DNA from: Kofleriaceae bacterium
Lineage (GTDB): Bacteria; Myxococcota_A; Polyangia; Haliangiales; Haliangiaceae
Direction: 5' to 3'
NCBI GenBank assembly: GCA_018057825.1
Contig: JAGPCY010000032.1
Coordinates: 1 to 64,000 of the forward strand
Length of the DNA stretch: 64,000 nucleotides
A program made the position numbers and the translations under genes. Under the pieces are notes generated by a model that worked only from the letters and a program-made list of their open reading frames with translations, did not search any database and had not been told where the DNA came from. How positions within the stretch are numbered: position 1 is the stretch's first letter; the number at the start of each line of letters is the position of its first letter. Of the stretch, positions 1 through 8,600 are shown piece after piece.

Positions 1-120
1 CTCTGGCTTGAAGGTTCGCCGCCGACGCGGCAGCTTGGAAGGAGACGAAGTGCTCATGGATGCCTCGCTCATCTTGACGGTGGTCGGATGGCGGGTGTCC
101 AGAAAATCGGGGCAGGCTCA

Positions 121-192
121 AACCCGAACCCGAACCCGAACCCGAACCCGATCCCGCTCCCGAACCCGAACCCGATCCCGATCCCGATCCCG
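121..192. repeat. Hexanucleotide array, AACCCG/ATCCCG type
   Basis: Twelve head-to-tail hexamers read AACCCG or ATCCCG, with one CTCCCG. They lie just past the stop codon of the ribonuclease HI gene, which ends at 200 on the minus strand. The unit is a member of the CCGANN family seen at several other intergenic gaps in this window. The array contains no stop codons in several frames, so apparent reading frames across it are artefacts. I see no gene in positions 1-120. Confidence 0.9.
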
Positions 193-199
193 AGGTGCG

Positions 200-925
200 T
201 CAGCGCCGCCGGGTGATCGCGCCGCGGGCCAGGGCGTCGCACCGCTCGTTCTCGGGGACGCCGGCGTGGCCCGGGACCTTGACGAAGCGGACGTCGGGAA
301 ACCCGGCCAGGGCGTCGCGGATCTCGGCCACCAGCTCGGTGTTGGCCTTGGCCTTCCAGCCCTGGGACAGGACGCCGATGGCGTAGCTCGAGTCGGTGTA
401 GATGAGGATCGGCCGGGCCCGATCGCGGACGAGATCGAGGCCGCGCAGCACCGCGGTCAGCTCGGCGATGTTGTTGGTGCCGTGGCCGAGGTACTCGCTG
501 TGTTCGCGGCGGTCGGCTCCGTCGAGCACCACGACCCCGAGGCCGGCCGGGCCGGGGTTGCCGGTGCACGCGCCGTCGGTCCAGACGTGGACCGCGTCGG
601 TCGGCAGGCGATCGCCCCAGCGGGCGGGTCCGCCGGACTTGCCTTGGGGCCTCGCCGGGGCGTCGGCGCTGGCCTTGGCCCTGGGCTTGGCCGCGGCGCT
701 AGGTGCGCTGGCGGGGGCCGTCGAGGGCGGCGCGGCGCCCAGGTCCTCGACCCCCGCGCCGGCGATCGCGCCCAGGTTGCGGCCGGCCGCCCGGTAGACC
801 TTGGCCGCGGGGTCGCGCTTGTACAGGACCGCGACCCGGCCCGCCTCGTCGGTGAGCAAGGCGCCGGCGGCGTCGACCTCGGCCCAGACCTCGGCGTCGC
901 GCAGGCGATGGCGCTTCCACGGCAT
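200..925 (-). CDS. rnhA: Ribonuclease HI with N-terminal extension
   Basis: This 241-residue protein would cut the RNA strand of RNA-DNA hybrids in the cytoplasm. The C-terminal ~145 residues are a typical RNase HI domain. VWTDGACTGNPGPAG carries the first catalytic Asp, NIAELTAV the Glu, YTDSSYAIG the second Asp, and VPGHAGVPENERCDALA the His and the last Asp. About 95 residues precede it: a short motif around MPWKRHRLRD and a low-complexity Ala/Pro/Lys linker; this extension is not part of the minimal enzyme. I chose the ATG at 925; a GTG five codons upstream (940) is possible. The gene is transcribed toward the hexamer array and is divergent from the lipoprotein gene at 1003. Confidence 0.9.
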   Translation of the reverse strand: MPWKRHRLRDAEVWAEVDAAGALLTDEAGRVAVLYKRDPAAKVYRAAGRNLGAIAGAGVEDLGAAPPSTAPASAPSAAAKPRAKASADAPARPQGKSGGPARWGDRLPTDAVHVWTDGACTGNPGPAGLGVVVLDGADRREHSEYLGHGTNNIAELTAVLRGLDLVRDRARPILIYTDSSYAIGVLSQGWKAKANTELVAEIRDALAGFPDVRFVKVPGHAGVPENERCDALARGAITRRR

Positions 926-1002
926 CGCGGACGTATACACCGAGGCCGCGCGTTGCGGCGGCGGGCCGGCGTGTTACAACGCCCGTCGCTGGAGGCATCA
1001 TC

Positions 1003-2022
1003 ATGACGAACGCGGCGACCTCGACCTTCTCGACCCGGATCTCCCTCGCGCTCGCGGCGTGCGCGGTGCTGACCGCTGGCGCCTGCGACAAGGGCGGCGA
1101 CAAGAAGCACGGCGCGGCCGGCGCGGCCGGCAAGGGCCTGTCGGCGGCGTCGGCGGTGGCGCCGGCCGGTGGCCTCAAGCGCGCGCTGTCGATCATGCCG
1201 GCCGACTCCGAGTTCGTGATGGCGCTCGACTGGAAGCAGGCCAGCGCCAGCCCGCTGTGGGCCAAGTACCGCGACCGCGCGATGCAGCAGGTCACGAAGG
1301 ACCTCGCCGAGTTCAAGCAGGTGTGCGGCTGGGATCCCATGGACAAGGTCACCGGCCTCCTGGCGGCCGGGCGCAATAGCGGCAACGACGCGACGATCCT
1401 GGTCCGCGGCCTCGACAAGGCGGCGGTGTTCGACTGCCTGAAGAAGTTCGAGGCCAAGCGCCAGTCCGAGGGCAAGCCGATCCAGCTCGCGATCGACGGC
1501 GACTACTTCGAGCTGATCGAGCCGGGCGACGACACCCCCGGCCGCTTCCTGTTCCTCGACGGTGACACCGTGCTCGCGCAGATCGTGAACGAGAAGATGG
1601 TCGACAAGGCGGCGCTGTCGAAGCTGGCGGCGGCCAAGGACGGCGACGGCCTGATGAGCTCGCAGATCTTCGCGTCGCTCATCGACGCCACCGACACCAC
1701 GGCGACCATGTGGTTCGTGGTCAACGGCAAGGCGTCGTTCATGTCCCAGATCCCCATGTCGCTGGTCGCGGTGTTCGGATCGGTCAAGGCGGTCGACGGC
1801 GTCGATGGCGTCGTGACCGTGCGGCTGCCCGACGCCGCCGAGGCGACCAAGATGTCGGGCATGGCGTCGATGCTGATGGCCCAGGTCGAAGGCACGCCCT
1901 ACGCCGAGTACGCCAAGAAGGTGAAGATCTCGACCAAGGGGCCCGACCTGCGCGCGACCTTCCAGTTCACCGCCGCCCAGCTCGAGAAGATGGCCGAGCA
2001 GGCGCAGAGCCTGGCGTTCTGA
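1003..2022 (+). CDS. Predicted lipoprotein, paralogue of the next gene
   Basis: This 339-residue protein starts with a signal peptide ending in a lipobox (LTAGAC, mature Cys at about residue 28), so it should be lipid-anchored in the envelope. The body begins with a segment around IMPADSEFVMALDW that matches the next gene's IPSDATVVVGLDV in the same position. Both proteins then have a Cys-Gly segment and an Asp/Leu repeat-like pattern, so the two are likely paralogues. The stop codon overlaps the next ATG by one base (TGATG), which indicates translational coupling. No enzymatic motif is visible and the function is unknown. Confidence 0.7.
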   Translation: MTNAATSTFSTRISLALAACAVLTAGACDKGGDKKHGAAGAAGKGLSAASAVAPAGGLKRALSIMPADSEFVMALDWKQASASPLWAKYRDRAMQQVTKDLAEFKQVCGWDPMDKVTGLLAAGRNSGNDATILVRGLDKAAVFDCLKKFEAKRQSEGKPIQLAIDGDYFELIEPGDDTPGRFLFLDGDTVLAQIVNEKMVDKAALSKLAAAKDGDGLMSSQIFASLIDATDTTATMWFVVNGKASFMSQIPMSLVAVFGSVKAVDGVDGVVTVRLPDAAEATKMSGMASMLMAQVEGTPYAEYAKKVKISTKGPDLRATFQFTAAQLEKMAEQAQSLAF

Positions 2023-3065
2023 TGCGGTCGTGCGCGGCCGCGCTGGCGGCGGTCGCCTTGTGCGCGGCGTGCAAGAAGCGAGAGGCCGCGCCCCCGCCGC
2101 CCGCGGTCCCGGCGGTGGCCGCGCTCGCCGCGATCCCGTCGGACGCCACCGTCGTGGTCGGCCTCGACGTCCGCGCCCTGGCCGATTCCGACCTGGTCGG
2201 GCGGGCGCTGCGCCAGATGTTCGTCAGCGATCCCGGCCTGACCGGGCGCTTCGAGCGGCTGGCCGGCGACTGCGGCGTCGACGTGGCCCGCCAGATCGAG
2301 CACGTCCACCTGGCCATGGCGCCCGGTGGCCTCGGCCCGGCCCGGCGCGCGATCCTGGTCGCGACCGGTCGGCTCGACGAGGAGGCCCTGGCTCGGTGCC
2401 TCCAGGCCGGCGTCGGCGCCGGCGGCGGTGACCTGTCGGTCAAGCAAGCCGGGGTGCGCAGCATCTACAAGCTGGTCGAGGGCCGCCACACCGTCTACTT
2501 CGGCTTCGGCCAGGCCGACACCGTCGTGGTTGGCCCCGACGAGACCTGGGTCGAGGCCGCGCTGGCCGACGGGCCCAAGGTCGCGACCGGCGGGTTGGCC
2601 CGACTCCTGACCGCGGTCGATCAGACCTCCGACCTGTGGTTCGTCGCGCAGATGGATCCCGAGCTGGGCGCGTCGCTCGTGCGCACCACCGGTGGGGCGA
2701 TCGCGGCGCCGCCCCGCGGGGTCCTGGCCGAGCTCGATCCGCGGGCCGGCCTGGTGGCCCACGCCGCCTTCACCATGGAGAGCGACACCGACGCCAACCA
2801 GCTCGCCGAGTTCGCCCGTCGCGAGCTGGCGGTCGGCGCGATGGCGGCGCAGCTCTACGGCCTAGGCCCTGCGGTCGCCAAGATCGCGGTCGCGGCCCAG
2901 GGACCCGAGGTCCACTTCCGGGTCCGGCTCACCGACGCCGAGCTGAAAGACGTGCTGACGGCGATTGACAGGGCAGGCGGTGGCGGTCAGGATGCCCCGC
3001 CCCTGGCCGACGGCGGCCTTCCGCTGACCCCCGACGGGTCACCGTCGCAGCCGGGGAGCCCGTAG
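2022..3065 (+). CDS. Predicted lipoprotein, coupled to upstream paralogue
   Basis: This 347-residue protein has a short hydrophobic leader and a lipobox-like site (ALCAAC, followed by KKRE). A Pro/Ala linker precedes the segment IPSDATVVVGLDV, which matches the upstream gene. The reading frame is open further upstream, but the ATG at 2022 gives a clean signal peptide and overlaps the previous stop by one base, so I prefer it. The C-terminal tail is Gly/Pro/Asp-rich low complexity. The pair probably forms an operon of envelope lipoproteins of unknown role. Confidence 0.7.
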   Translation: MRSCAAALAAVALCAACKKREAAPPPPAVPAVAALAAIPSDATVVVGLDVRALADSDLVGRALRQMFVSDPGLTGRFERLAGDCGVDVARQIEHVHLAMAPGGLGPARRAILVATGRLDEEALARCLQAGVGAGGGDLSVKQAGVRSIYKLVEGRHTVYFGFGQADTVVVGPDETWVEAALADGPKVATGGLARLLTAVDQTSDLWFVAQMDPELGASLVRTTGGAIAAPPRGVLAELDPRAGLVAHAAFTMESDTDANQLAEFARRELAVGAMAAQLYGLGPAVAKIAVAAQGPEVHFRVRLTDAELKDVLTAIDRAGGGGQDAPPLADGGLPLTPDGSPSQPGSP

Positions 3066-3089
3066 CCTCGCGAGAAACGGAACACGACC

Positions 3090-3515
3090 ATGGCTCAGAA
3101 GACCACCACCAAGACCACCGCCAAGACCGCCAAGACCGCCAAGGTGGCCAAGGCCGCCAAGCCCGCGAAGGCGCCGAAGCCCGCGACCGGGCCGCTGGCC
3201 AAGGTGAAGGCCCTGTACGGCGGCAAGGACAAGCTGGTCGACAAGCTGGCCGGCGCGCTCGTCCACGACGGCGCCGACGAGGGCTCGATCAAGGATCGCC
3301 TGGCCAAGGCGTCCAACGCCCAGCTCCTGCGCCTCGCGAACGTCTCCGAGGCGGTCAAGAAGGCCTACGGCAGCCGCGACAAGCTCATCGACGCCCTGGC
3401 CAAGGCCCTGGGCAAGGCCAAGGACAAGGACTACCTGGCCAAGCTAGGCGGTTTCCCGCTGCCGCGCCTCCTCGACCTCGCCAAGTCGGCCGAGCGTCGC
3501 GCCAAGAAGGCGTGA
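3090..3515 (+). CDS. Histone H1-like Lys/Ala-rich protein
   Basis: This is a 141-residue basic protein. The first ~40 residues are a Lys/Ala/Thr repeat (KTTAKTAKTAK pattern, then AKAAKPAKAPKP) resembling eukaryotic H1 tails and bacterial H1-like nucleoid proteins. The rest is a small helical domain with two related segments: KVKALYGGKDKLVDKLAGAL and, about 60 residues later, AVKKAYGSRDKLIDALAKAL, suggesting an internal duplication. DNA binding is inferred from composition only. It starts 24 bases after the lipoprotein pair, with an ATG preceded by a weak purine stretch. Confidence 0.65.
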   Translation: MAQKTTTKTTAKTAKTAKVAKAAKPAKAPKPATGPLAKVKALYGGKDKLVDKLAGALVHDGADEGSIKDRLAKASNAQLLRLANVSEAVKKAYGSRDKLIDALAKALGKAKDKDYLAKLGGFPLPRLLDLAKSAERRAKKA

Positions 3516-3549
3516 GCGCGCTCGACGCGCGCTGCTAGATTGAGCGGCG

Positions 3550-5364
3550 ATGGCTAGCCTCGCCGCTCGCTGGACGCCGCGCATGGTCGCGGCGCTCGTC
3601 AGCGTCGCTGCGCTCGTGCTGGGCATCGCCGCGGCTGGCGCCGATCCCGATGACGATGACGATGACCTCGCCGGCGACCCGCCGCGCGCCGACGACGGCC
3701 TGACCGGCCGCGTGCTGGTCGGGCCCGACGCGAGCTGGCAGGTCCGCTGGGCGACGGCGCCGGCCTTGACCGCCCAGCTCGGCGCCAGCGCCCTGGCCGA
3801 GCTGGCCGCCGCCCGCGGGGCCCCGCCCGCGCCCGGGGTGTTCGGCAGCGCGCCGCCGCCGCCGGGCTGGCCGCTGGCCGTCGTCGACGGTCTCGCCGGG
3901 CGCTCGCCGATGGGTGGTCCCGACTGTGATCGCTGCGCGACCCGCTGGCCCCTGGCCGCCGGTGCGCGCGTCGCCGCGGTGTGGGCGACGACCCAGTTCG
4001 CCCTCGCGCCGACCGCGCCCGACGATCGCGCGATCCGCGTCCTCGAGCTGCGGGTCCGGTATCGCGATGGCCTGGCGATCTGGCTCAACGGCGTGCCGGT
4101 GGCTCGCCGCGAGCTCGCGGTCGACGGCGATCCGCTGGCGATCGCCGGTCGGCCCCACGGCCCGGAGTGGGAACAGATCTACGTGCCGGTCGCGCCGGGC
4201 CTCCTGCGCGCGGGCCCGAACGTCCTCGCCGTCGAGGCTCGCCCGGCCGGTCACGGCGCGGCGCCCGCGATCGAGCTGACCTTGGCTGGTCGCGCCAGCG
4301 GCCGGGTGGTGCGCGGGCCCATGCTGCAGGCGGTCGGCCCCGATCACGCGACCGTGGTGGTCGAGACCGACGTGCCGACCGCGGCGACCGTGGCCTGGGG
4401 CGACGCCCTCGATCGTCAGGTGACCAGCCCAACGCCGACCCGCCATCACCGCCTGGTCCTGACCGACCTGCCGCGCGAGAGCGCGGTCGCCTACCGGGTG
4501 GCGATCGATGGCCGCCCGCTACCGGTCGGTCGGCTGGCCACCGCACCGGGTCCCGGCGCGGTGGTCCGGCTCGGGCTCTACGGCGACGTCCGCGGCGGCC
4601 ACCGGATCCACGCGCAGCTCGTCGAGCGCCTGCTGGCCGAGGCCCCCGACGCGGTCCTGGCCTCGGGCGACCTGGTGCTGCGCGGCACCGACGAGGCCGA
4701 CTGGCAGCAGTTCTTCGCGGTGACGGCGCCGCTCCTCGCCGCGATCCCGTTCTACCCGGCGCTCGGCAACCACGACCTCGGGCGGGCCGGCGCCCTCGGC
4801 CGTCGGTTCTCCGATCACTTCGCGCTGCCGCCCAACCCCCGCGATCGGCCGCCGGGCACCGGCTGGTACAGCTTCGCGCTCGGCGACGTCCACGTCGTCA
4901 TGCTCGACTCGAACGCCTACCGCGATCCGCGGCAGCGGACCTGGCTCGAGGCCGACCTGTCGGCGGCGTCGGCGGCCCGCGCGATCGTCGTCGTCACCCA
5001 CCACGGTCCGTACTCGCGCGGCACCCACGGCGGTCACGCCGACGCGGTTCGCGACTACGTGCCGATCCTGGTTCGCCATCGCGTCACGCTGATCGTCAGC
5101 GGCCACGATCACATCTATCAGCGCGGCGAGCAGGACGGGCTGGCCTACCTGGTGACCGGCGGCGGCGGCGCGCCGCTGTACCGCGCGCGCTGCGGCGTGC
5201 CCGGGCGACCGCGATGCACCGAGCCCGACGGCCTCGAGCACTACGCCCGGGCTCACCACTACGCGGTCTTCACGATCTATCCGACCCACGCCGAGCTGTG
5301 CAGCAAGGACGTCGACGGCGCGCCGCTCGAGCCGTGCGTTCGATATCCGCTGCGGCGGCGATAG
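3550..5364 (+). CDS. Secreted metallophosphoesterase, purple-acid-phosphatase-like
   Basis: This 604-residue protein has an N-terminal hydrophobic segment (residues ~10-30) that would direct export, followed by an Asp run. The middle holds a beta-sandwich-like region, and around GPMLQAVGPDHATVVVETD a fibronectin-like domain of the type found in front of purple acid phosphatases. The C-terminal ~270 residues carry the calcineurin-fold metal motifs in order: YGDVRGG, SGDLVLRG, GNHDLGR, VVTHHGPYS and SGHDHIYQR. It likely hydrolyses phosphate esters outside the cytoplasm; the substrate cannot be deduced. It is convergent with the next gene, and a hexamer array lies between the two stops. Confidence 0.8.
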   Translation: MASLAARWTPRMVAALVSVAALVLGIAAAGADPDDDDDDLAGDPPRADDGLTGRVLVGPDASWQVRWATAPALTAQLGASALAELAAARGAPPAPGVFGSAPPPPGWPLAVVDGLAGRSPMGGPDCDRCATRWPLAAGARVAAVWATTQFALAPTAPDDRAIRVLELRVRYRDGLAIWLNGVPVARRELAVDGDPLAIAGRPHGPEWEQIYVPVAPGLLRAGPNVLAVEARPAGHGAAPAIELTLAGRASGRVVRGPMLQAVGPDHATVVVETDVPTAATVAWGDALDRQVTSPTPTRHHRLVLTDLPRESAVAYRVAIDGRPLPVGRLATAPGPGAVVRLGLYGDVRGGHRIHAQLVERLLAEAPDAVLASGDLVLRGTDEADWQQFFAVTAPLLAAIPFYPALGNHDLGRAGALGRRFSDHFALPPNPRDRPPGTGWYSFALGDVHVVMLDSNAYRDPRQRTWLEADLSAASAARAIVVVTHHGPYSRGTHGGHADAVRDYVPILVRHRVTLIVSGHDHIYQRGEQDGLAYLVTGGGGAPLYRARCGVPGRPRCTEPDGLEHYARAHHYAVFTIYPTHAELCSKDVDGAPLEPCVRYPLRRR

Positions 5365-5370
5365 AGCACG

Positions 5371-5590
<220 letters not shown>

Positions 5591-5596
5591 ACGCGC

Positions 5597-7807
5597 TTAC
5601 GGTGCCAGCGGCGTCAGGGCCAGGGCCGCGATCGTCGCTTCGAGCTTGATCCGAGCCTCGACCGCGGCGGCGCGCTGACGGGCGATGGCTCGGGCCGCGC
5701 GATCGCGGGCGGCGGTGGCCTCGGTCAGGTGGGTCAGCAAACGGGCTCGGAGCGCAGCGGCGTCGGGCCCGGGCAGCTTGGCGACCGTGGCCAGCGAGCG
5801 CTCGAGCTCGTCGGCGCGATCGCTGGCGTCGGCCAGCGCGGCCTGGGCGTCGGCCAGCGCGCCTTCGACCTGACCGAGGGCGGCGCGCGCGTCGGCGACC
5901 GCGCTCGCCGCGGCCACGACCGGCGCCGGCAGGTGATCGCCGTCGAGGTAGGCGGCCAGGGCGCCGGCGTCGTCCAGGAGGCGGAGCTCGCGGGTCACCG
6001 GCCGTCGCTCCTCGATCGCCACCGTCGAGGTCTGGCCCGGGGTCAGCGGCAGCGCGACCAGCACCCGCGCGGTGTCGGGCTCGCTGCCCGGCGGCAGCGG
6101 CCCGAGGTCGTGCCCGGGGGCCCGCGGGTGCTCGAGGAAGATGCGGGCCGGGGCCCCCGCGCCGGCGGTCACGGTGTAGCGGGTGGTCACGACCCGCGCG
6201 TCGGTCACGGTCGCGACGCCGCGGGCGATCGCCACCAACCGCTGCGGCCGAGCGGCGCCGCTGACCGCGACCTCGACGGTGGTGCCGCCGTCGAGCGCGT
6301 AGGGCAGATAGCTCGTCCGACCGCCGGCGGTGCGGGCCAGGAGCGCCTCGCCGGCGAAGCTGCCGTCGGCGAACACCGCGACCGGCCCGGGCTCGAGGGT
6401 CAGGGCCGCCGGCAGCTCGAGGCGCGCGGCGCGAAACGGATGGCGGTGCGAGCCCGGCGCGCCCGGCTCGGGGCGGTACAGGAGCACCGCGTCGCCGGTC
6501 AGCTCCTCGGCGAGGACCGAGACCAGGGTCGACGCGCCGCGCGGCACACTCACCCGTTCGCGCAGGGCCCAGCGCGCGGTGCCGGCGACCTCGATCGCCT
6601 GGCCGCGGGCCGGCGGCGGGCCGCTCGGTGGGGCCAGCGGTTCGCCCGACCGCGGCGCGCCGCGCTGGACCTCGAAGCCGACCCGGCGATCGCGGGCCGG
6701 GGGGCCGCCCAGCGGCTGGCTGGCGCCGAACGGCACGATCGTCAGCTCCTGGCCGACCCCACGGTCGCGCAGCGCGGTCCGCACCGCGGCGGCCCGGCGG
6801 GCCGACAGCGCCCATGGATCGCCCTCGTCGGCGGCGGCGTGACCGGCGACCTCGACCCGAGTCAGGTCGGGGTTGCCGCGCAGGGTCGCGGCGACGGCGT
6901 CGAGCAGCGGTCCGCTGGTCGGCGCCAGGGTCGCGTCGTCGGCGCGGAAGTAGAGCTGATCGAGGATCTGGACCGCGGACGAGGTCAGGATGACGCGTCC
7001 GCGATCCGGACAGCCGTCGTCGTCGTCGATGCCGTTGTAGGTCTCGGCTTCGCGCGGGCACCGATCGTCGACGTCGGGCACGCGATCGCCGTCGTCGTCG
7101 CGATCCGGACAGCCATCACCGTCGTCGTGATCGTCGGCGTCCTCGGCGGCCTGCGGGCACAGGTCGACGTCATCGCGCACGCCGTCGCGATCGCGATCGC
7201 CGGCCCCGCCGCGGCTGTCGGTCGAGGTCACGACCGCGGTCGTGGTCGGCGCGACCAGGGCGCCGGTGGCGTCGGGGCGCGGCACGAAGTGGGGCGTCCG
7301 CAGGTCGGTCGCGAACGACAGCGGCGCGCCCGTGGCGAGCGCCAGGTGGACGTCGGTCCACGGCTCCTCGGATAGGTTGTCGATCATCGCCCAGGCCTGG
7401 AAGCCGACCGGCGCGCCGGCCTGGCGCGGCAACACCAGCCGATAGGTGGTCTTCCACGCCGCGGTCGGGACCGCGTAGGACACCACCAGCTCGCGGGCCG
7501 GTCGGCTGAGCGCGACCTCGACCACCACCCGCTCGCCGTCGCCGGCGTCGGGCTTGGGCAGGACCGCCGCCACCTGCTGGGCGACGCCGTCGCGGTCGAC
7601 CACGGTCAGGGTCTTGATGACGTCGTCGACCTCGTGGGGCCGCAGCACCAAGCGCAGGCGACCGTCGTCGACCGCGCCCCGTCGCTCGAAGTGGCCCAGG
7701 CCGTTGCCGAACAGCACCACCCGATCGAGGCGCAGCGGCGGCGTCACCGGCGGGCGCGGATGGGCACAGGCGGTGACGACCACGGCAGCGAGGCAGGCGC
7801 GGCGCAT
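5597..7807 (-). CDS. DUF4139-like lipoprotein with embedded calcium repeats and OmpA domain
   Basis: This 736-residue protein has a short signal peptide and lipobox (VVVTAC). Residues ~20-190 resemble the N-terminal half of DUF4139-type proteins (VVLFGNGLGHFERRG, VDDVIKTLTVVD). Residues ~200-270 are Asp-rich thrombospondin type-3-like repeats (DRDGVRDDVDLCP, DDDGDRVPDVDDRCP) that should bind calcium. Residues ~270-375 are an OmpA-like peptidoglycan-binding domain. The rest resumes the DUF4139-like fold (HPFRAARLELP, GPVAVFADGSFAGE) and ends in a long helical coiled-coil region. The protein therefore looks like an outer-membrane lipoprotein that touches peptidoglycan, with the OmpA module inserted inside another domain. 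Confidence 0.75.
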   Translation of the reverse strand: MRRACLAAVVVTACAHPRPPVTPPLRLDRVVLFGNGLGHFERRGAVDDGRLRLVLRPHEVDDVIKTLTVVDRDGVAQQVAAVLPKPDAGDGERVVVEVALSRPARELVVSYAVPTAAWKTTYRLVLPRQAGAPVGFQAWAMIDNLSEEPWTDVHLALATGAPLSFATDLRTPHFVPRPDATGALVAPTTTAVVTSTDSRGGAGDRDRDGVRDDVDLCPQAAEDADDHDDGDGCPDRDDDGDRVPDVDDRCPREAETYNGIDDDDGCPDRGRVILTSSAVQILDQLYFRADDATLAPTSGPLLDAVAATLRGNPDLTRVEVAGHAAADEGDPWALSARRAAAVRTALRDRGVGQELTIVPFGASQPLGGPPARDRRVGFEVQRGAPRSGEPLAPPSGPPPARGQAIEVAGTARWALRERVSVPRGASTLVSVLAEELTGDAVLLYRPEPGAPGSHRHPFRAARLELPAALTLEPGPVAVFADGSFAGEALLARTAGGRTSYLPYALDGGTTVEVAVSGAARPQRLVAIARGVATVTDARVVTTRYTVTAGAGAPARIFLEHPRAPGHDLGPLPPGSEPDTARVLVALPLTPGQTSTVAIEERRPVTRELRLLDDAGALAAYLDGDHLPAPVVAAASAVADARAALGQVEGALADAQAALADASDRADELERSLATVAKLPGPDAAALRARLLTHLTEATAARDRAARAIARQRAAAVEARIKLEATIAALALTPLAP

Positions 7808-7855
7808 GGCCAGGTAGTGCCGGCCGCCACCGCCGCGGTTACGTCCGCGCGCGGG

Positions 7856-8407
7856 TCAGAACGGTCCGGCGCCGTAGGCCGCGCCGCCGTAGGTCGCGTC
7901 GCCGAAGCCGGGCGTCGGCGCCGGGGCCGCGGCCCCGAGAGGCGCGCCGCGCTCGCCGGTCCAGTCGCCCTGGCGATCTCGGTTGTGGGTCCACCACCGG
8001 CCGGAGAACTTGCCAGCGTTGGCCTCGAACACCAGCCAGCCCTCGCCGCCGAGCTGCGGCTCGCCGGGCTGGGCCTGGGCCGGCTCGCGCCAGGTGAAGC
8101 GCAGCACGTTGCCGTCGAGCGCACCGCCGAAGTAGCCGACGATCTCGCGCCCCTCGCGCTCGTACAGCCACGCGCCGTGGACGCCGCTCGCTCCGTCCTC
8201 CTCGATCTTCACCGCGCCGAAGGTGGTCCGCCAGAGCCCGGCCGCTGCGCTGGGCGCCATCGCGGTCGACGGCGGCGGCGCCGCGTTCCAGGCGCCCGGC
8301 GGCTGCTGGGGCTGGCTCGGCGTCGACTGGGAGCGCGACGAGGCGAGGAGGGTGAGGGCGGCCAGGGCGGCGACGGTGAGGCGGGCGGCGGTGGCGAGGG
8401 AGCGCAT
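7856..8407 (-). CDS. Hypothetical exported protein
   Basis: This 183-residue protein has an N-terminal hydrophobic leader (MRSLATAARL then an Ala/Leu core), followed by a Ser/Pro/Gln linker. The core contains several Trp/Gly motifs (GLWRTTFG, GAWLYEREGREIVGYFGG, GRWWTHNRDRQGDWTG) that suggest a small beta-barrel. The C-terminus is Gly/Ala/Tyr-rich. The ATG at 8407 was chosen because upstream codons run into the tRNA gene. It is 48 bases upstream of the OmpA lipoprotein gene on the same strand and may be co-transcribed. Family unknown. Confidence 0.65.
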   Translation of the reverse strand: MRSLATAARLTVAALAALTLLASSRSQSTPSQPQQPPGAWNAAPPPSTAMAPSAAAGLWRTTFGAVKIEEDGASGVHGAWLYEREGREIVGYFGGALDGNVLRFTWREPAQAQPGEPQLGGEGWLVFEANAGKFSGRWWTHNRDRQGDWTGERGAPLGAAAPAPTPGFGDATYGGAAYGAGPF

Positions 8408-8487
8408 CACCGGGAACGTACCACCTCCGCGGTTGCGGACGCTGGCGGTCGCGGCTAACGTCCGCGCTGCTGTAACTTCCGCCACAC

Positions 8488-8560
8488 GGGCCCATAGCTC
8501 AGCGGTCAGAGCGGCCGGCTCATAACCGGTGGGTCCCTGGTTCAAGCCCAGGTGGGCCCA
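8488..8560 (+). tRNA. tRNA with CAU anticodon, probably tRNA-Ile2
   Basis: The 73 bases fold into a full cloverleaf: a 7-bp acceptor stem (GGGCCCA with TGGGCCC), a D-arm GCTC/GAGC, an anticodon arm GCCGG/CCGGT with loop CTCATAA, a 5-base variable loop and a T-arm CCTGG/CCAGG with loop TTCAAGC. The anticodon is CAT. The GGGCCCATAGCTC start and CCGGCTCATAACCGG arm resemble lysidine-modified tRNA-Ile2 more than elongator tRNA-Met, but the sequence alone cannot settle it. It is not an initiator: the acceptor ends pair normally and the anticodon stem lacks the three G-C pairs. CCA is not encoded (CGA follows). Confidence 0.9.
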
Positions 8561-8600
8561 CGACCGAATGACAACCTAGCTTCCGCCGCGCGAGGTAGAC

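Noticed and set aside
121-192. CRISPR array
   Set aside because: Units are contiguous hexamers with no spacers, and no cas genes are present.
3515-3533. Terminator AGCGCG/CGCGCT after the H1-like gene
   Set aside because: Only six pairs, no T-tract, and in such GC-rich sequence this stem is expected by chance.
8488-8560. Initiator tRNA-Met
   Set aside because: The anticodon stem lacks the three consecutive G-C pairs of initiators and the acceptor end is fully paired.
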